A DNA stretch of 42,496 nt from Physcocola sp002396385 (GCA_946535435.1 CAMNDM010000032.1:1-42496); one strand, 5' to 3'. Shown: positions 15,186 through 23,052, counted from the first letter of the stretch. The notes: generated from the letters alone by a model not told the origin. Program-made: numbers and translations.

Positions 15186-17882
15186 ATGTTCGAGAATACT
15201 TACGTATTATTAATCATATTGCTCTGTTCAACGGCCCTGTTCGTTATTAGACGTATCTATAGGGCTTTTTTCCGTGAAGAGGTCACAATTACCACTTTAC
15301 GGAATGGAGCGCCCCCTTTAAACATCGGCATTCTGGATTATTCCAACAATTCCGATGATGGGGTTAACGACCGCAACGAAGTGGCTGTGGTTCGAATTAC
15401 AGGAGCTAGTTTCGACACTCCCTACATAGGGCGTGTGCTGGTCGATAACAACCAACGTGCAATTGTACATGTCATTGACAGCGATTTGGAACTTGAAGCG
15501 GAAAATCCTTTCTACAAAACATGTGGCTATGTCGATGAACACGGTTTCGTTCATGAAATTGTAAAGGGACGCGATATGAAAGTGGGCTTTATGGCCCAAC
15601 CTTCTGCACCAGATACCCCCACCATCATAGGAGAAAGACACTGGTATAGCTTTTGGAAACGTGAGTTAAACGCATATAGCGGAAAACCTAAAAACAAGAA
15701 AGACAATAACGAGAAAGAGCCTTCTACAGACAACACCGCCGAAAGAACTTCCCAACTGGTGGCTAAATGTGTCAGGAAAGGCTTTCATATAGGCGAAAAA
15801 GACTTGTTCCCAAGCGAAGCCCGTGCTTGCGGGTATGCGCTCTTCTTCAAAAAGAAGAGAACTGTCAACAACTACTCCGATTATTACAACAACCCGTCTA
15901 ACCTGTGGAAGGACACGGCACTGCTTGCTGCAATAGTATATTCGGTCTTCTACCTCTTTCTCTTCTTAATCAACACGCAAGTATTGCGCATACCCCTATT
16001 CGGACGCGACATCTACGGAATGTGCATTGTGTCGTGTTTCTACTTTATTGTCTGGGCTTTAGTCAGGGAACTGAAAATCAAAAAATCTGAATGGTCTAGT
16101 TCAATCAAACCCCAACTCGACTTGCTCAACAAGAGCATTGGTATTCGATTGACCGACCGCATGATTACAGTATTGGCCAGCATACTGATTTCGTTGTGCA
16201 TGCTGTTCTACAATTTGGAAAGCTTAATGTCGCAATACCCGCTATTAGCCGATTTCGTACATGCGTTTACGAATTTCACGCACTACGATTTCGATTTCCT
16301 TCCGCTTGTAAATGCCATCTTCATCGGTGTCACCATTAACCGTACACAACGCTTCGTTCCACTACCTTGGAAAATTAATTCTGAATTGGAAGAGGATGAC
16401 GAAAGCGAAGTGGGAACTGATGTGGTAAAAAATCCGAAAGGACGGATAGACATCACATACGACTGGCAACTCGACTCGTTCAACGATGTTACGTTACACG
16501 GGCAAGTCACACTCCACTTCAATAAGGAAGAATACATCGACTTGTTACGCCAAGACAATCCGTTCCGCCCACAAGTCTTAGACCATTTAACAGAGGAAAC
16601 AGTACGTGATATGTTCCGTTACTTACTGAACAAACCGCATGCGGGTGAACATTTGAACTATTTGGCTTATTACATCAACGACATAGCCGACCGCAAACAT
16701 CTGTCGAACATCGACCGTTTACAGTTTGCTCTCGACTTCGTGCAAGAACCAAACATTTTGTACCGCGAAGTTCATGGTAGCAAGAGTTTAGATTTTCCAA
16801 TCAACTATATGCGCTTCCCCGATGAGACACTGTATGACAAAGAAGGCGATTTCAACTGTAAAGCTTTTCTTGCCGCATGCTTGTATTACAAGATGGGAGC
16901 CGACGCCTTTTTCCTTTATTCCGATACGTATAAAACAGCGGCTGTCGCTGTTGAGACACCATACGCCGACCTATTACGCTACATAAACAGCAACACCTAC
17001 GCCGATGTGGTACTCGACAGAAATGGTAAGAAATTCCTATTCTGTGATGTGGTTTGCGATGTGAACAAATTAGGACACATAGAAGAAGGTAAGAGTATCC
17101 GCGATTTTGATGTCAAAATAGATTTCTTCCACAGTGATGAGGAACAACACGAGGACCTAAACACTGATGAGATAGACCACGCACTTCCGCCTTCGGTCAC
17201 AAAAGACGTAGCGTACCAATGGAACCTCGATTCGCTGTTCGGAACAAATTTGAGAGGTGAGTTTAAACTACATTTCGAGGAAGACTACATCGACAAACTA
17301 AGGACTTCTAACCCCTACGCTTCTGTTAACAGCGGGCTTTCGAACACGGAACTTATTGAAGAAATGTATGCCTACATGCGTACACACGAAGAAACGCTCT
17401 CTAACTTGAAGAAGCTGGCCGACTATATCAGACACACCATCTCTGAAAATAAATTAAGTAAGGCCGACTCGCTTCAATTTATTCTAGACTTCGTTCAGGA
17501 ACCCAATATAAAATACGGACTTGACAGCAATTCAGTCGAGATTGGCAACCGGCCTCAATATGTTCGTTTCCCCGATGAAACCTTATACGACAAATCTGGC
17601 GATTGCGACTGTAAAACCATGTTAGCCTCGCTGCTTTTTAAAGAGTGTGGATTCGACACGCTTTTTCTTGCTTCATCGGTTTACCAGCACGCAGCCTTGG
17701 CTGTTGAATGCGATAAAGACTTGCTTGAGGCTCTTGCTACCGCAAAATTTCAAGCCACAACTCTCTCTTATCTGGACGAGACCTTTTTGTTCTGTGAAAC
17801 TACAGGAGACGGGTATAAGATAGGTCAGATAGCCGTGGATGAAAAAATAGAACTGTTTGATCTGGTTATTCCTGTAAAATAA
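15186..17882 (+). CDS. Multi-TM protein with tandem transglutaminase-like domains, first one degenerate
   Basis: An 898-residue protein. It starts with a membrane helix (about 5-25), a beta-rich region (about 35-150), then about four more hydrophobic segments (240-262, 275-297, 327-345, 365-385). The C-terminal half is a tandem duplication (about 420-650 and 674-898) sharing LQFxLDFVQEPNIxY and RFPDETLYDK. Both resemble transglutaminase-like cysteine-enzyme domains. Repeat 2 keeps the nucleophile in GDCDCK (Cys807) and the histidine in YQHAALAVE (His835), followed by CETTGDG. In repeat 1 the aligned positions are Phe556 (GDFNCK) and Thr584 (YKTAAVAVE), so it should be inactive. Such domains can cleave peptides or cross-link proteins; the substrate is unknown. 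Fourth in the operon. Confidence 0.82.
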   Translation: MFENTYVLLIILLCSTALFVIRRIYRAFFREEVTITTLRNGAPPLNIGILDYSNNSDDGVNDRNEVAVVRITGASFDTPYIGRVLVDNNQRAIVHVIDSDLELEAENPFYKTCGYVDEHGFVHEIVKGRDMKVGFMAQPSAPDTPTIIGERHWYSFWKRELNAYSGKPKNKKDNNEKEPSTDNTAERTSQLVAKCVRKGFHIGEKDLFPSEARACGYALFFKKKRTVNNYSDYYNNPSNLWKDTALLAAIVYSVFYLFLFLINTQVLRIPLFGRDIYGMCIVSCFYFIVWALVRELKIKKSEWSSSIKPQLDLLNKSIGIRLTDRMITVLASILISLCMLFYNLESLMSQYPLLADFVHAFTNFTHYDFDFLPLVNAIFIGVTINRTQRFVPLPWKINSELEEDDESEVGTDVVKNPKGRIDITYDWQLDSFNDVTLHGQVTLHFNKEEYIDLLRQDNPFRPQVLDHLTEETVRDMFRYLLNKPHAGEHLNYLAYYINDIADRKHLSNIDRLQFALDFVQEPNILYREVHGSKSLDFPINYMRFPDETLYDKEGDFNCKAFLAACLYYKMGADAFFLYSDTYKTAAVAVETPYADLLRYINSNTYADVVLDRNGKKFLFCDVVCDVNKLGHIEEGKSIRDFDVKIDFFHSDEEQHEDLNTDEIDHALPPSVTKDVAYQWNLDSLFGTNLRGEFKLHFEEDYIDKLRTSNPYASVNSGLSNTELIEEMYAYMRTHEETLSNLKKLADYIRHTISENKLSKADSLQFILDFVQEPNIKYGLDSNSVEIGNRPQYVRFPDETLYDKSGDCDCKTMLASLLFKECGFDTLFLASSVYQHAALAVECDKDLLEALATAKFQATTLSYLDETFLFCETTGDGYKIGQIAVDEKIELFDLVIPVK

Positions 17883-17891
17883 TTAAAGACA

Positions 17892-18941
17892 ATGAACAGA
17901 AAACACAAAACATACGGACATTTCTTTATGATGGTAATTGCACTTGTACTTGCTGCTGTGGGCACAAGTGCTGTATATCAAATTGCGAGAAACCGGCCAC
18001 CTATCGCCTATGGAAACTTGTCGCCCGAAGCAATTGCCCGGTTTAAGAAACAAATGTCTAAATCCGGCGAAAAGGGTGCGTTGTTCACAATTGACCAACT
18101 CAATCTTGCCCAGTGGGATAACGAAAACGACTTGGGAGCACAAGACTCCGCCGGGTGGTCGAAAATTGAAGACAACAACTTCATTATCTACTACAAAGAT
18201 GATATGCAGGGAGTCTGGAAACAGAAAGCGAAAATCACCTTGAAGCTTGTTAACGAGGCTATTCCACAAATGAAAGAGATATTTGGTAGCTATACGTATC
18301 CAAAAGATATAAATAATAGAAAGTTACCTATTTATCTCCCTCCTACCCGCTCTCAATACGGCCAAACCATCAACCTGTTGCGTAACGAGCCTGTTGATGC
18401 GGAATCGTCGCTTGGTATCACAATATACAAAGTGTCACAGTCTGGATTTTTACCGCTGGGTATTGTTATACGTAATGATGTATTCGACGCAGACAATTTT
18501 CAAAATTCATTGGTTGTTGTTGCCACGCACGAGCTGACACACTACGTATATGGCTCATTATTCCAGTTCAGCGACAAACTAATACCTAAAAACTGGGTGA
18601 CTGAAGGCATTGCCGACTACACCGCAGGCCGCAGTCCGCAGGTGCAGGGAAGCGATTCTATTAATTTTATAAATAATTATTGTGACCTGCTCAATGACTT
18701 TCCGATTGAACACGGAAATTTTGTTGACAACCAATATTGGGCTGGAGAATCATTCTTCGACTTTGTTGAAGAAAAATATGGGAAAGAAACTGTTTCCAAA
18801 TTTATTCAGACTACCTATACCACACCTATCGACTCTGTAATACTAGCTGTTTTTCCAAACAGTAACAATATACACAAAGAATGGGTTGAGGCAATTTCCA
18901 AAAATGCAGAACCGCAGAGTTCAATATCAGCTAACAACTAA
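17892..18941 (+). CDS. Membrane-anchored HExxH zinc metalloprotease (gluzincin, peptidase MA-like)
   Basis: A 349-residue protein with one N-terminal membrane helix (about 12-33, FFMMVIALVLAAVGTSAVY) and an exported catalytic domain. The zinc site is ATHELTHYVYG (His213, Glu214, His217) with the third ligand in WVTEGIADY (Glu238), the gluzincin 'HExxH...E' arrangement used by peptidase MA-like families. The preceding region (about 95-190) includes NNFIIYYKDDM and YLPPTRSQYG, typical of the substrate-side strands. It begins 9 nt after the transglutaminase-like gene, so it is the fifth and last gene of the tight cluster. The likely role is cleavage or maturation of an envelope protein, perhaps an operon partner; that is inferred from position only. 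Confidence 0.82.
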   Translation: MNRKHKTYGHFFMMVIALVLAAVGTSAVYQIARNRPPIAYGNLSPEAIARFKKQMSKSGEKGALFTIDQLNLAQWDNENDLGAQDSAGWSKIEDNNFIIYYKDDMQGVWKQKAKITLKLVNEAIPQMKEIFGSYTYPKDINNRKLPIYLPPTRSQYGQTINLLRNEPVDAESSLGITIYKVSQSGFLPLGIVIRNDVFDADNFQNSLVVVATHELTHYVYGSLFQFSDKLIPKNWVTEGIADYTAGRSPQVQGSDSINFINNYCDLLNDFPIEHGNFVDNQYWAGESFFDFVEEKYGKETVSKFIQTTYTTPIDSVILAVFPNSNNIHKEWVEAISKNAEPQSSISANN

Positions 18942-19182
18942 CTGACACTATATAGTTTTATATCGATATTTTCATTCAAAGATAAAGTACGTGAAATAAA
19001 CCGTTGGTTTCCGCAAACACATCGACATCTTCCTGCCGATTATTAACCTTTCATAACACACTAACAAAAAGTCATTTAATAACTAAAGCACGATGCCAAG
19101 TAAGAGCATACTGCGGCACTTATTCTGTTTTTCTAGTCTCTTTCTACCATAAATTAGGTAGACTATATGACACATCAAAGCG
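18942..19182. other. Intergenic region between the metalloprotease and thioredoxin genes
   Basis: About 240 bases with no convincing ORF and no strong hairpin terminator. It breaks the tight spacing of the five-gene operon. The promoter of the thioredoxin gene follows directly at its right end. Confidence 0.5.
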
Positions 19183-19214
19183 ATTGAGCGGTATTGGATA
19201 GAACACTAATTTTG
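19183..19214 (+). promoter_or_regulatory. Promoter of the thioredoxin-JAMM pair
   Basis: ATTG (19183-19186) and the exact -7 box TAATTTTG (19207-19214) are spaced 24 nt start-to-start. The predicted transcript begins near 19220, giving a leader of only about 16 nt that consists mainly of the Shine-Dalgarno. Confidence 0.55.
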
Positions 19215-19225
19215 TGTCAAAAAAA

Positions 19226-19236
19226 GGAGGTTTATA
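19226..19236 (+). promoter_or_regulatory. Strong Shine-Dalgarno of the thioredoxin gene
   Basis: AAAGGAGGTTTATATG is a perfect anti-16S match 6 nt before the ATG at 19236, unusual in Bacteroidetes. The 11-mer GGAGGTTTATA recurs at the next gene (19560-19570) and inverted after it (20006-20016). It fixes the start at 19236 rather than the upstream in-frame ATG at 19194. Confidence 0.7.
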
Positions 19237-19553
19237 TGACACAAATAGTAACTAAATTCAATGTAGATGAAGCCGTAAGCGGAAACCACGTAACCCTATT
19301 GGATTTTTGGGCAACCTGGTGTGCTCCGTGTCGTCATCTTTTACCTATTATCAACGAACTCTCTGCCGAATATAAAGATAGGGTGTTCGTTGGAAAGGTT
19401 GATGCGGGCACTGAAGAAGAACTTACCGAACAATTTAATGTACAATCGGTTCCTACTGTTATTTTCTTTAAGGACGGGGTGGAAGTCGACCAGTTGCAGG
19501 GAAGCCAACCCAAGAAAATTTACATTGATAAAATAGAGAGTCTTTTAGGCTGA
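19236..19553 (+). CDS. trxA: Thioredoxin
   Basis: A 105-residue cytosolic thioredoxin that reduces disulfides through its CxxC active site. It shows LLDFWATWCAPCRHLLP (active site WCAPC, Cys at about residues 30 and 33) and the cis-proline loop SVPTVIFF (Pro about 74). Its size and motifs are standard. A longer reading from 19194 would add 14 residues but would start upstream of the promoter -7 box, so 19236, directly after AGGAGG, is chosen. It is followed 16 nt later by the JAMM protease gene with an identical ribosome-binding region, so the two are a transcript pair. Whether they belong to the upstream membrane system is unknown. Confidence 0.92.
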   Translation: MTQIVTKFNVDEAVSGNHVTLLDFWATWCAPCRHLLPIINELSAEYKDRVFVGKVDAGTEEELTEQFNVQSVPTVIFFKDGVEVDQLQGSQPKKIYIDKIESLLG

Positions 19554-19559
19554 AGATTA

Positions 19560-19570
19560 GGAGGTTTATA
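19560..19570 (+). promoter_or_regulatory. Strong Shine-Dalgarno of the JAMM gene
   Basis: A second GGAGGTTTATATGA, identical over 14 nt to the thioredoxin start region (GGAGGTTTATATGA from 19226). Confidence 0.65.
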
Positions 19571-19977
19571 TGAGTATTGTAAAACTAAAAAGGAAAACGC
19601 TGAACGAGGTAATCGAACAAGCAAAGAGCGAGTTACCCAACGAAAGTTGCGGATACTTGTTGTCTGATAAAGAGGGAATCGTTGACGAGAATTTCAAGAT
19701 GACCAATATCGATCAAAGTCCTGAACATTTTTCATTTGATCCGCGCGAACAGTTTGCTGCGATAAAACACAGTAGAACAACTGGCAAGAAACTGGTTGCT
19801 AACTGGCATAGCCACCCTTCCACGCCATCGCGTCCATCGGTTGAAGACATCAAATTAGCCTACGACCCAAACATTATTTATTTTATTTTGTCATTAGCCG
19901 ACGATGTACCTGTTTTCAACGCGTTCAACATTAAGAACGGGGTTGTTGAAAAATTAGTTGTTGAATTGGTAGATTAG
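19570..19977 (+). CDS. JAB/JAMM-domain metalloprotease (MPN+)
   Basis: A 135-residue single-domain JAMM zinc isopeptidase-like protein. The full motif is present: PNESCGYLL (Glu25), WHSHPSTPSRPSVEDI (His80, His82, Ser90, Asp93), i.e. E...HxHx7SxxD. Bacterial free-standing JAMM proteins process ubiquitin-like sulfur carriers (the Mec+/CysO pathway) or take part in ubiquitin-like modification. Here no ThiS/MoaD-like carrier, E1-like enzyme or E2 lies nearby. It follows thioredoxin by 16 nt with the same strong Shine-Dalgarno, so both are probably translated at high level from one short transcript. A pair of hairpins downstream ends the unit. The substrate is unknown. Confidence 0.88.
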   Translation: MSIVKLKRKTLNEVIEQAKSELPNESCGYLLSDKEGIVDENFKMTNIDQSPEHFSFDPREQFAAIKHSRTTGKKLVANWHSHPSTPSRPSVEDIKLAYDPNIIYFILSLADDVPVFNAFNIKNGVVEKLVVELVD

Positions 19978-20035
19978 TTCCTTTCGGAAGTATTTTTTAA
20001 TACTTTATAAACCTCCATCTATACCCGTAAGGGTG

Positions 20036-20074
20036 ACTCCCTGCCTCTTTCCCATAGAGGTGGGGAGTTTGTTT
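20036..20074 (+). terminator. Terminator after the JAMM gene
   Basis: ACTCCC-TG-CCTC (20036-20047) pairs with GAGG-TG-GGGAGT (20057-20068), followed by a T-rich stretch. Confidence 0.6.
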
Positions 20075-20294
20075 ATGCGTTATTAAATAACGTATAAGAA
20101 TAAATGAAAGTATCGCTCACAATTTCAGCAAATGCTTCATGCTTAATTTGTAGATTCTATAGAATAGAAATAAAGATTGCCCGGATTCTGCATTTAGAGA
20201 AAATGCTACTAGACAAGAGGGGCTCATGGTTCGATTTGCTGTGCTTCTATCGCATTTCTATACATTTATCATTATTTTTCTCTATTTTCCCTAA

Positions 20295-20320
20295 CCTCTG
20301 CCACAAACCGGCAGAGGTTT
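20295..20320 (+). terminator. Hairpin upstream of the AAA+ gene (terminator or leader structure)
   Basis: CCTCTGCC (20295-20302) and GGCAGAGG (20310-20317) form a perfect 8-bp stem with a 7-nt loop and a following TTT. It ends 50 nt before the AAA+ start codon, so it may be a leader hairpin instead of a terminator. Confidence 0.4.
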
Positions 20321-20370
20321 CAGTTTCCTTTGTTCCATAAGAGTTCACATAAACTAAAAACATAAGAAAA

Positions 20371-22011
20371 ATGGCAGCAGGAAGAAAAATTGATCTGCTC
20401 TCAGCAGTGGAACAGATTTTGGAAAAAGCAAAGGGTTCTGGACTTAGCAGTGAGTTCTATCGAAAGGCTGAAAAATATATCATATACGTGGCCGATAAGA
20501 TGAAACTCACGAAGGAGCAGAGTGTGATGATGGCGCTGTTCATAGATAACAGCTCTGACTCCTGCATCTCAATTAGTGATTTCTGCAAGTACCTTGATTG
20601 CCGTACAACCAGAATACTTCGGTACATGTCAGACATTGACGTATTGGAAAAGAGGGAGCTTGTAAGATGCTGCCGTGAAAGCAACAGTGTAACTTATAGG
20701 GTTCCAATGGAAGTTGTTGAGGCATTCAAAAAAGACGAATTGTATGTCCCTAAAGACTATTCTGGTTTATCATGTCAAGAACTGTTTGTTGAATTAGAGG
20801 AAATTTTCAGTCTGAGGAAGAGCAAAGAACTGAAATATGAAGCGACCGTTGAAAAAATTTCCCACCTTTTCAACTGTAACAAACAACTTCAGTTTGTTCA
20901 GAAAGTAAAAAGTTATTGTTTAAACGAATGTGATGAGATGATGTTGGTTCTTTTCTCGCACTTGTTCGTTAATAACAATGATGACAGTATTAGATTCTAT
21001 AATATTGAATTCCTTAATGATAGTAGGTGTCTCAAATCATTATGGAAGATGCAGTTTAACGAGGGAACCCATATCCTGATTAGAAAAAATTTGATTGAAT
21101 TTAATAATGAGGACGGTTTCGAAAATAGAGAATCAATGAGAATAACTTCTGAGGCTAAGCGAGAGTTGTTTAGCGAATTTTCATCCATGCATCAGAATAC
21201 AAACAGTGGTGGCTTGGTCAAATGGAAAGATATTGTTCCCAAAAGGCTTTTCTTTGGAGAGAATTTCGGTTCCCAAATAACCGAATTAGGGAAGCTATTG
21301 GAAGAAGAACAGTATAAAGAGGTTCATTCAAGAATGAAGGAAACAGGTTTCCGTTGTGGCTTTACCTGCCTTTTCTATGGTTCCGCAGGTACGGGTAAGA
21401 CTGAAACCGTATTACAACTGGCAAGACAGACGGGACGTGACATTCTTCAAGTCAACATATCACAGATAAAGAGCAAATGGGTAGGCGAAAGCGAAAAGAA
21501 CATAAAACAAGTGTTTGACCATTACCGTGCTATGGTAAAAGAAAATAATATCGCTCCGATTCTGCTATTCAACGAGGCTGATGCTATAATTGGTAGACGC
21601 CAGGAGAGTGTAGAGAGAGCCGTTGACAAAATGGAGAACTCTATCCAGAATATCATACTTCAGGAAATGGAAACACTTGACGGAATCCTCATTGCCACGA
21701 CTAACTTGGCACAAAATATGGATAAAGCCTTTGAGCGCCGATTCCTCTACAAAATCAAGTTCGAGAAACCAACCGTAGAAGCCCGTATAAGTATGTGGCG
21801 CGAAATGATACCTGTCCTAAAGGAGGAGGAAGCTAGTATGTTGGCCGATAAGTACGATTTCAGTGGCGGCCAGATAGAGAACATTGCCCGGCATTACACA
21901 ATTGGGAATATCCTTCATGGCGATTCTGGTAACATCATAGAAGAGATGTCGGCTTATTGTGACAACGAAAAACTTGAAGCCGGAACAAGAAAAATAGGGT
22001 TTTGTATGTAA
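20371..22011 (+). CDS. AAA+ ATPase with N-terminal winged-helix-like region
   Basis: A 546-residue cytosolic protein. Residues about 1-120 look like a helix-turn-helix/winged-helix module (ISDFCKYLDCRTTRILRYMSDIDVLEKREL). A helical middle (about 130-300) is followed by a classical AAA+ module: Walker A GSAGTGKT (337-344), Walker B LLFNEAD (Asn401-Glu402), sensor 1 ATTN and arginine fingers in FERRF (Arg456, Arg457), then a small C-terminal lid. The first Walker B acid is Asn, while the catalytic Glu is kept; I recall NEAD variants in Bacteroidetes AAA+ proteins. No protease domain is fused. It probably remodels or unfolds a partner protein. A 393-nt gap separates it from the JAMM gene, so membership in the same system is open. 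Confidence 0.85.
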   Translation: MAAGRKIDLLSAVEQILEKAKGSGLSSEFYRKAEKYIIYVADKMKLTKEQSVMMALFIDNSSDSCISISDFCKYLDCRTTRILRYMSDIDVLEKRELVRCCRESNSVTYRVPMEVVEAFKKDELYVPKDYSGLSCQELFVELEEIFSLRKSKELKYEATVEKISHLFNCNKQLQFVQKVKSYCLNECDEMMLVLFSHLFVNNNDDSIRFYNIEFLNDSRCLKSLWKMQFNEGTHILIRKNLIEFNNEDGFENRESMRITSEAKRELFSEFSSMHQNTNSGGLVKWKDIVPKRLFFGENFGSQITELGKLLEEEQYKEVHSRMKETGFRCGFTCLFYGSAGTGKTETVLQLARQTGRDILQVNISQIKSKWVGESEKNIKQVFDHYRAMVKENNIAPILLFNEADAIIGRRQESVERAVDKMENSIQNIILQEMETLDGILIATTNLAQNMDKAFERRFLYKIKFEKPTVEARISMWREMIPVLKEEEASMLADKYDFSGGQIENIARHYTIGNILHGDSGNIIEEMSAYCDNEKLEAGTRKIGFCM

Positions 22012-22104
22012 AATGACTTTTCACTAAATGTATTTAATCGACGGCTTTAGCTTCAGTTAGACACCGCATTACTAAGAAACCGTAATGCTGCCCAACACAT
22101 TGTT

Positions 22105-23052
22105 TTACAGCGAATGTATTCCTTCGCGAAATGTCGGATATTTCAGAGTTGGCAACAGTTCTTCCCGCATTCGGCTCGTATCGCCGTAATAAGAAACTTT
22201 TCCAATGGTGATGAAATCTTGCGTCAGTGGTGCGCGACATCCAGTAAGTAGCGATATTTTTTCGAAAAACCACGCGGCAGTACGAATCATCCACATGGGC
22301 ATCACCCATGGTCGATGAGTCCGCCACTCCTTCGTCACCTCGTCTAAGAATTCCTTGAGAGTCTGCACTCCATCATCACCAAGGTGATAAATGCCTGATG
22401 CATTAGGCGACAGGATTGCTGCTTTCGTCGCCGCCACATAATCTTCCGTAGAAATCAGATGGATGTAATTGGGCTCTTTCCAAATCCCCAACATATAATG
22501 GCGAGAAAACCAATGTGCAGCGTCTATCATCAGGATTCCTTTCCCATAGACCATTCCGCACCTTAAAACCACTTTTTCTAATCCGGTTTCTGCCATCAAC
22601 ATTTTTTCTTCCTCCAAACGAGTCTTCGCATGTGCCGAATTGGGATTCCCATCTAACCGACCTGTAGCCGGATGTTCTGGCGTCGTATCTCCTTCCACAT
22701 GCGGGAAACTGAACAGAACCACCCTTTTTACTCCAGCAAATTTTGCCGCATGGAGAAGATTGGCAAAATACAGGACATTCGTGGTAGGAAGAAACTTCTC
22801 GGGATTACCCATAAAGAGTATCCCTGCGAAATGTATAACCGTATCAACGCCTTTTAATGCCGACCGCAGAGTAGATTCATCCTTCAAATCTACCTGATAA
22901 GGTTTCACCTTTTCGCTTTTCACCAAAGCATCGGGTAAGGATTTCCTATGCCAAAGAAGATGCAGTTTAACCTCTTCGGAAAGAAGTCCTTCCGCCAATA
23001 TACTGCCTAAATTACCAGCGGCTCCCGTTATTGCTATGACTTTTTTCTCCAT
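22105..23052 (-). CDS. Atypical extended-SDR NAD(P)-binding oxidoreductase/epimerase
   Basis: A 315-residue Rossmann-fold protein of the extended short-chain dehydrogenase (epimerase/dehydratase) group. The dinucleotide loop is AITGAAGNLGS (about 7-17), followed by DLKDESTLRSALKGVDTVIHFAG, the typical second-nucleotide region. The catalytic YxxxK is not intact: in SAHAKTRLEEEK the Tyr position is Ser. This makes it an atypical SDR that may bind cofactor without classical oxidoreductase chemistry, or act as a regulator. A hydrophobic region MPMWMIRTAAWFFEKI near residue 250 is usual in these proteins. It is single, flanked by the AAA+ gene and the GH16 gene, both with separate signals. The substrate is unknown. 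Confidence 0.8.
   Translation of the reverse strand: MEKKVIAITGAAGNLGSILAEGLLSEEVKLHLLWHRKSLPDALVKSEKVKPYQVDLKDESTLRSALKGVDTVIHFAGILFMGNPEKFLPTTNVLYFANLLHAAKFAGVKRVVLFSFPHVEGDTTPEHPATGRLDGNPNSAHAKTRLEEEKMLMAETGLEKVVLRCGMVYGKGILMIDAAHWFSRHYMLGIWKEPNYIHLISTEDYVAATKAAILSPNASGIYHLGDDGVQTLKEFLDEVTKEWRTHRPWVMPMWMIRTAAWFFEKISLLTGCRAPLTQDFITIGKVSYYGDTSRMREELLPTLKYPTFREGIHSL

Larger units (their letters stand above)
19978..20370. other. Intergenic region with three hairpins and an inverted copy of the Shine-Dalgarno 11-mer
   Basis: No credible gene. It contains AGTATT/AATACT (19989-20004, loop TTTT), TATAAACCTCC (20006-20016, exact reverse complement of the upstream GGAGGTTTATA sites), a terminator-like stem (20036-20068) and a perfect 8-bp hairpin (20295-20317). 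A 78-codon ORF in it has no family signature. Confidence 0.5.

Noticed and set aside
19004..19201. 65-codon ORF before the thioredoxin gene
   Set aside because: Runs to the edge of the promoter, Ser/Thr/His-rich without signature; the region is better read as untranslated.
19164..19243. Direct repeat TATATGACACA at 19164 and 19233
   Set aside because: The second copy is just the thioredoxin start codon region; 11 nt of AT-rich similarity is weak as a regulatory claim.
19236..19977. Prokaryotic ubiquitin-like or sulfur-carrier system around the JAMM gene
   Set aside because: No E1-like, E2-like, ThiS/MoaD or rhodanese gene is present nearby, so only the protease itself is supported.
20104..20340. 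78-codon plus-strand ORF between the JAMM and AAA+ genes
   Set aside because: It crosses a perfect hairpin, has low-complexity Phe/Leu-rich content and no family signature or promoter.
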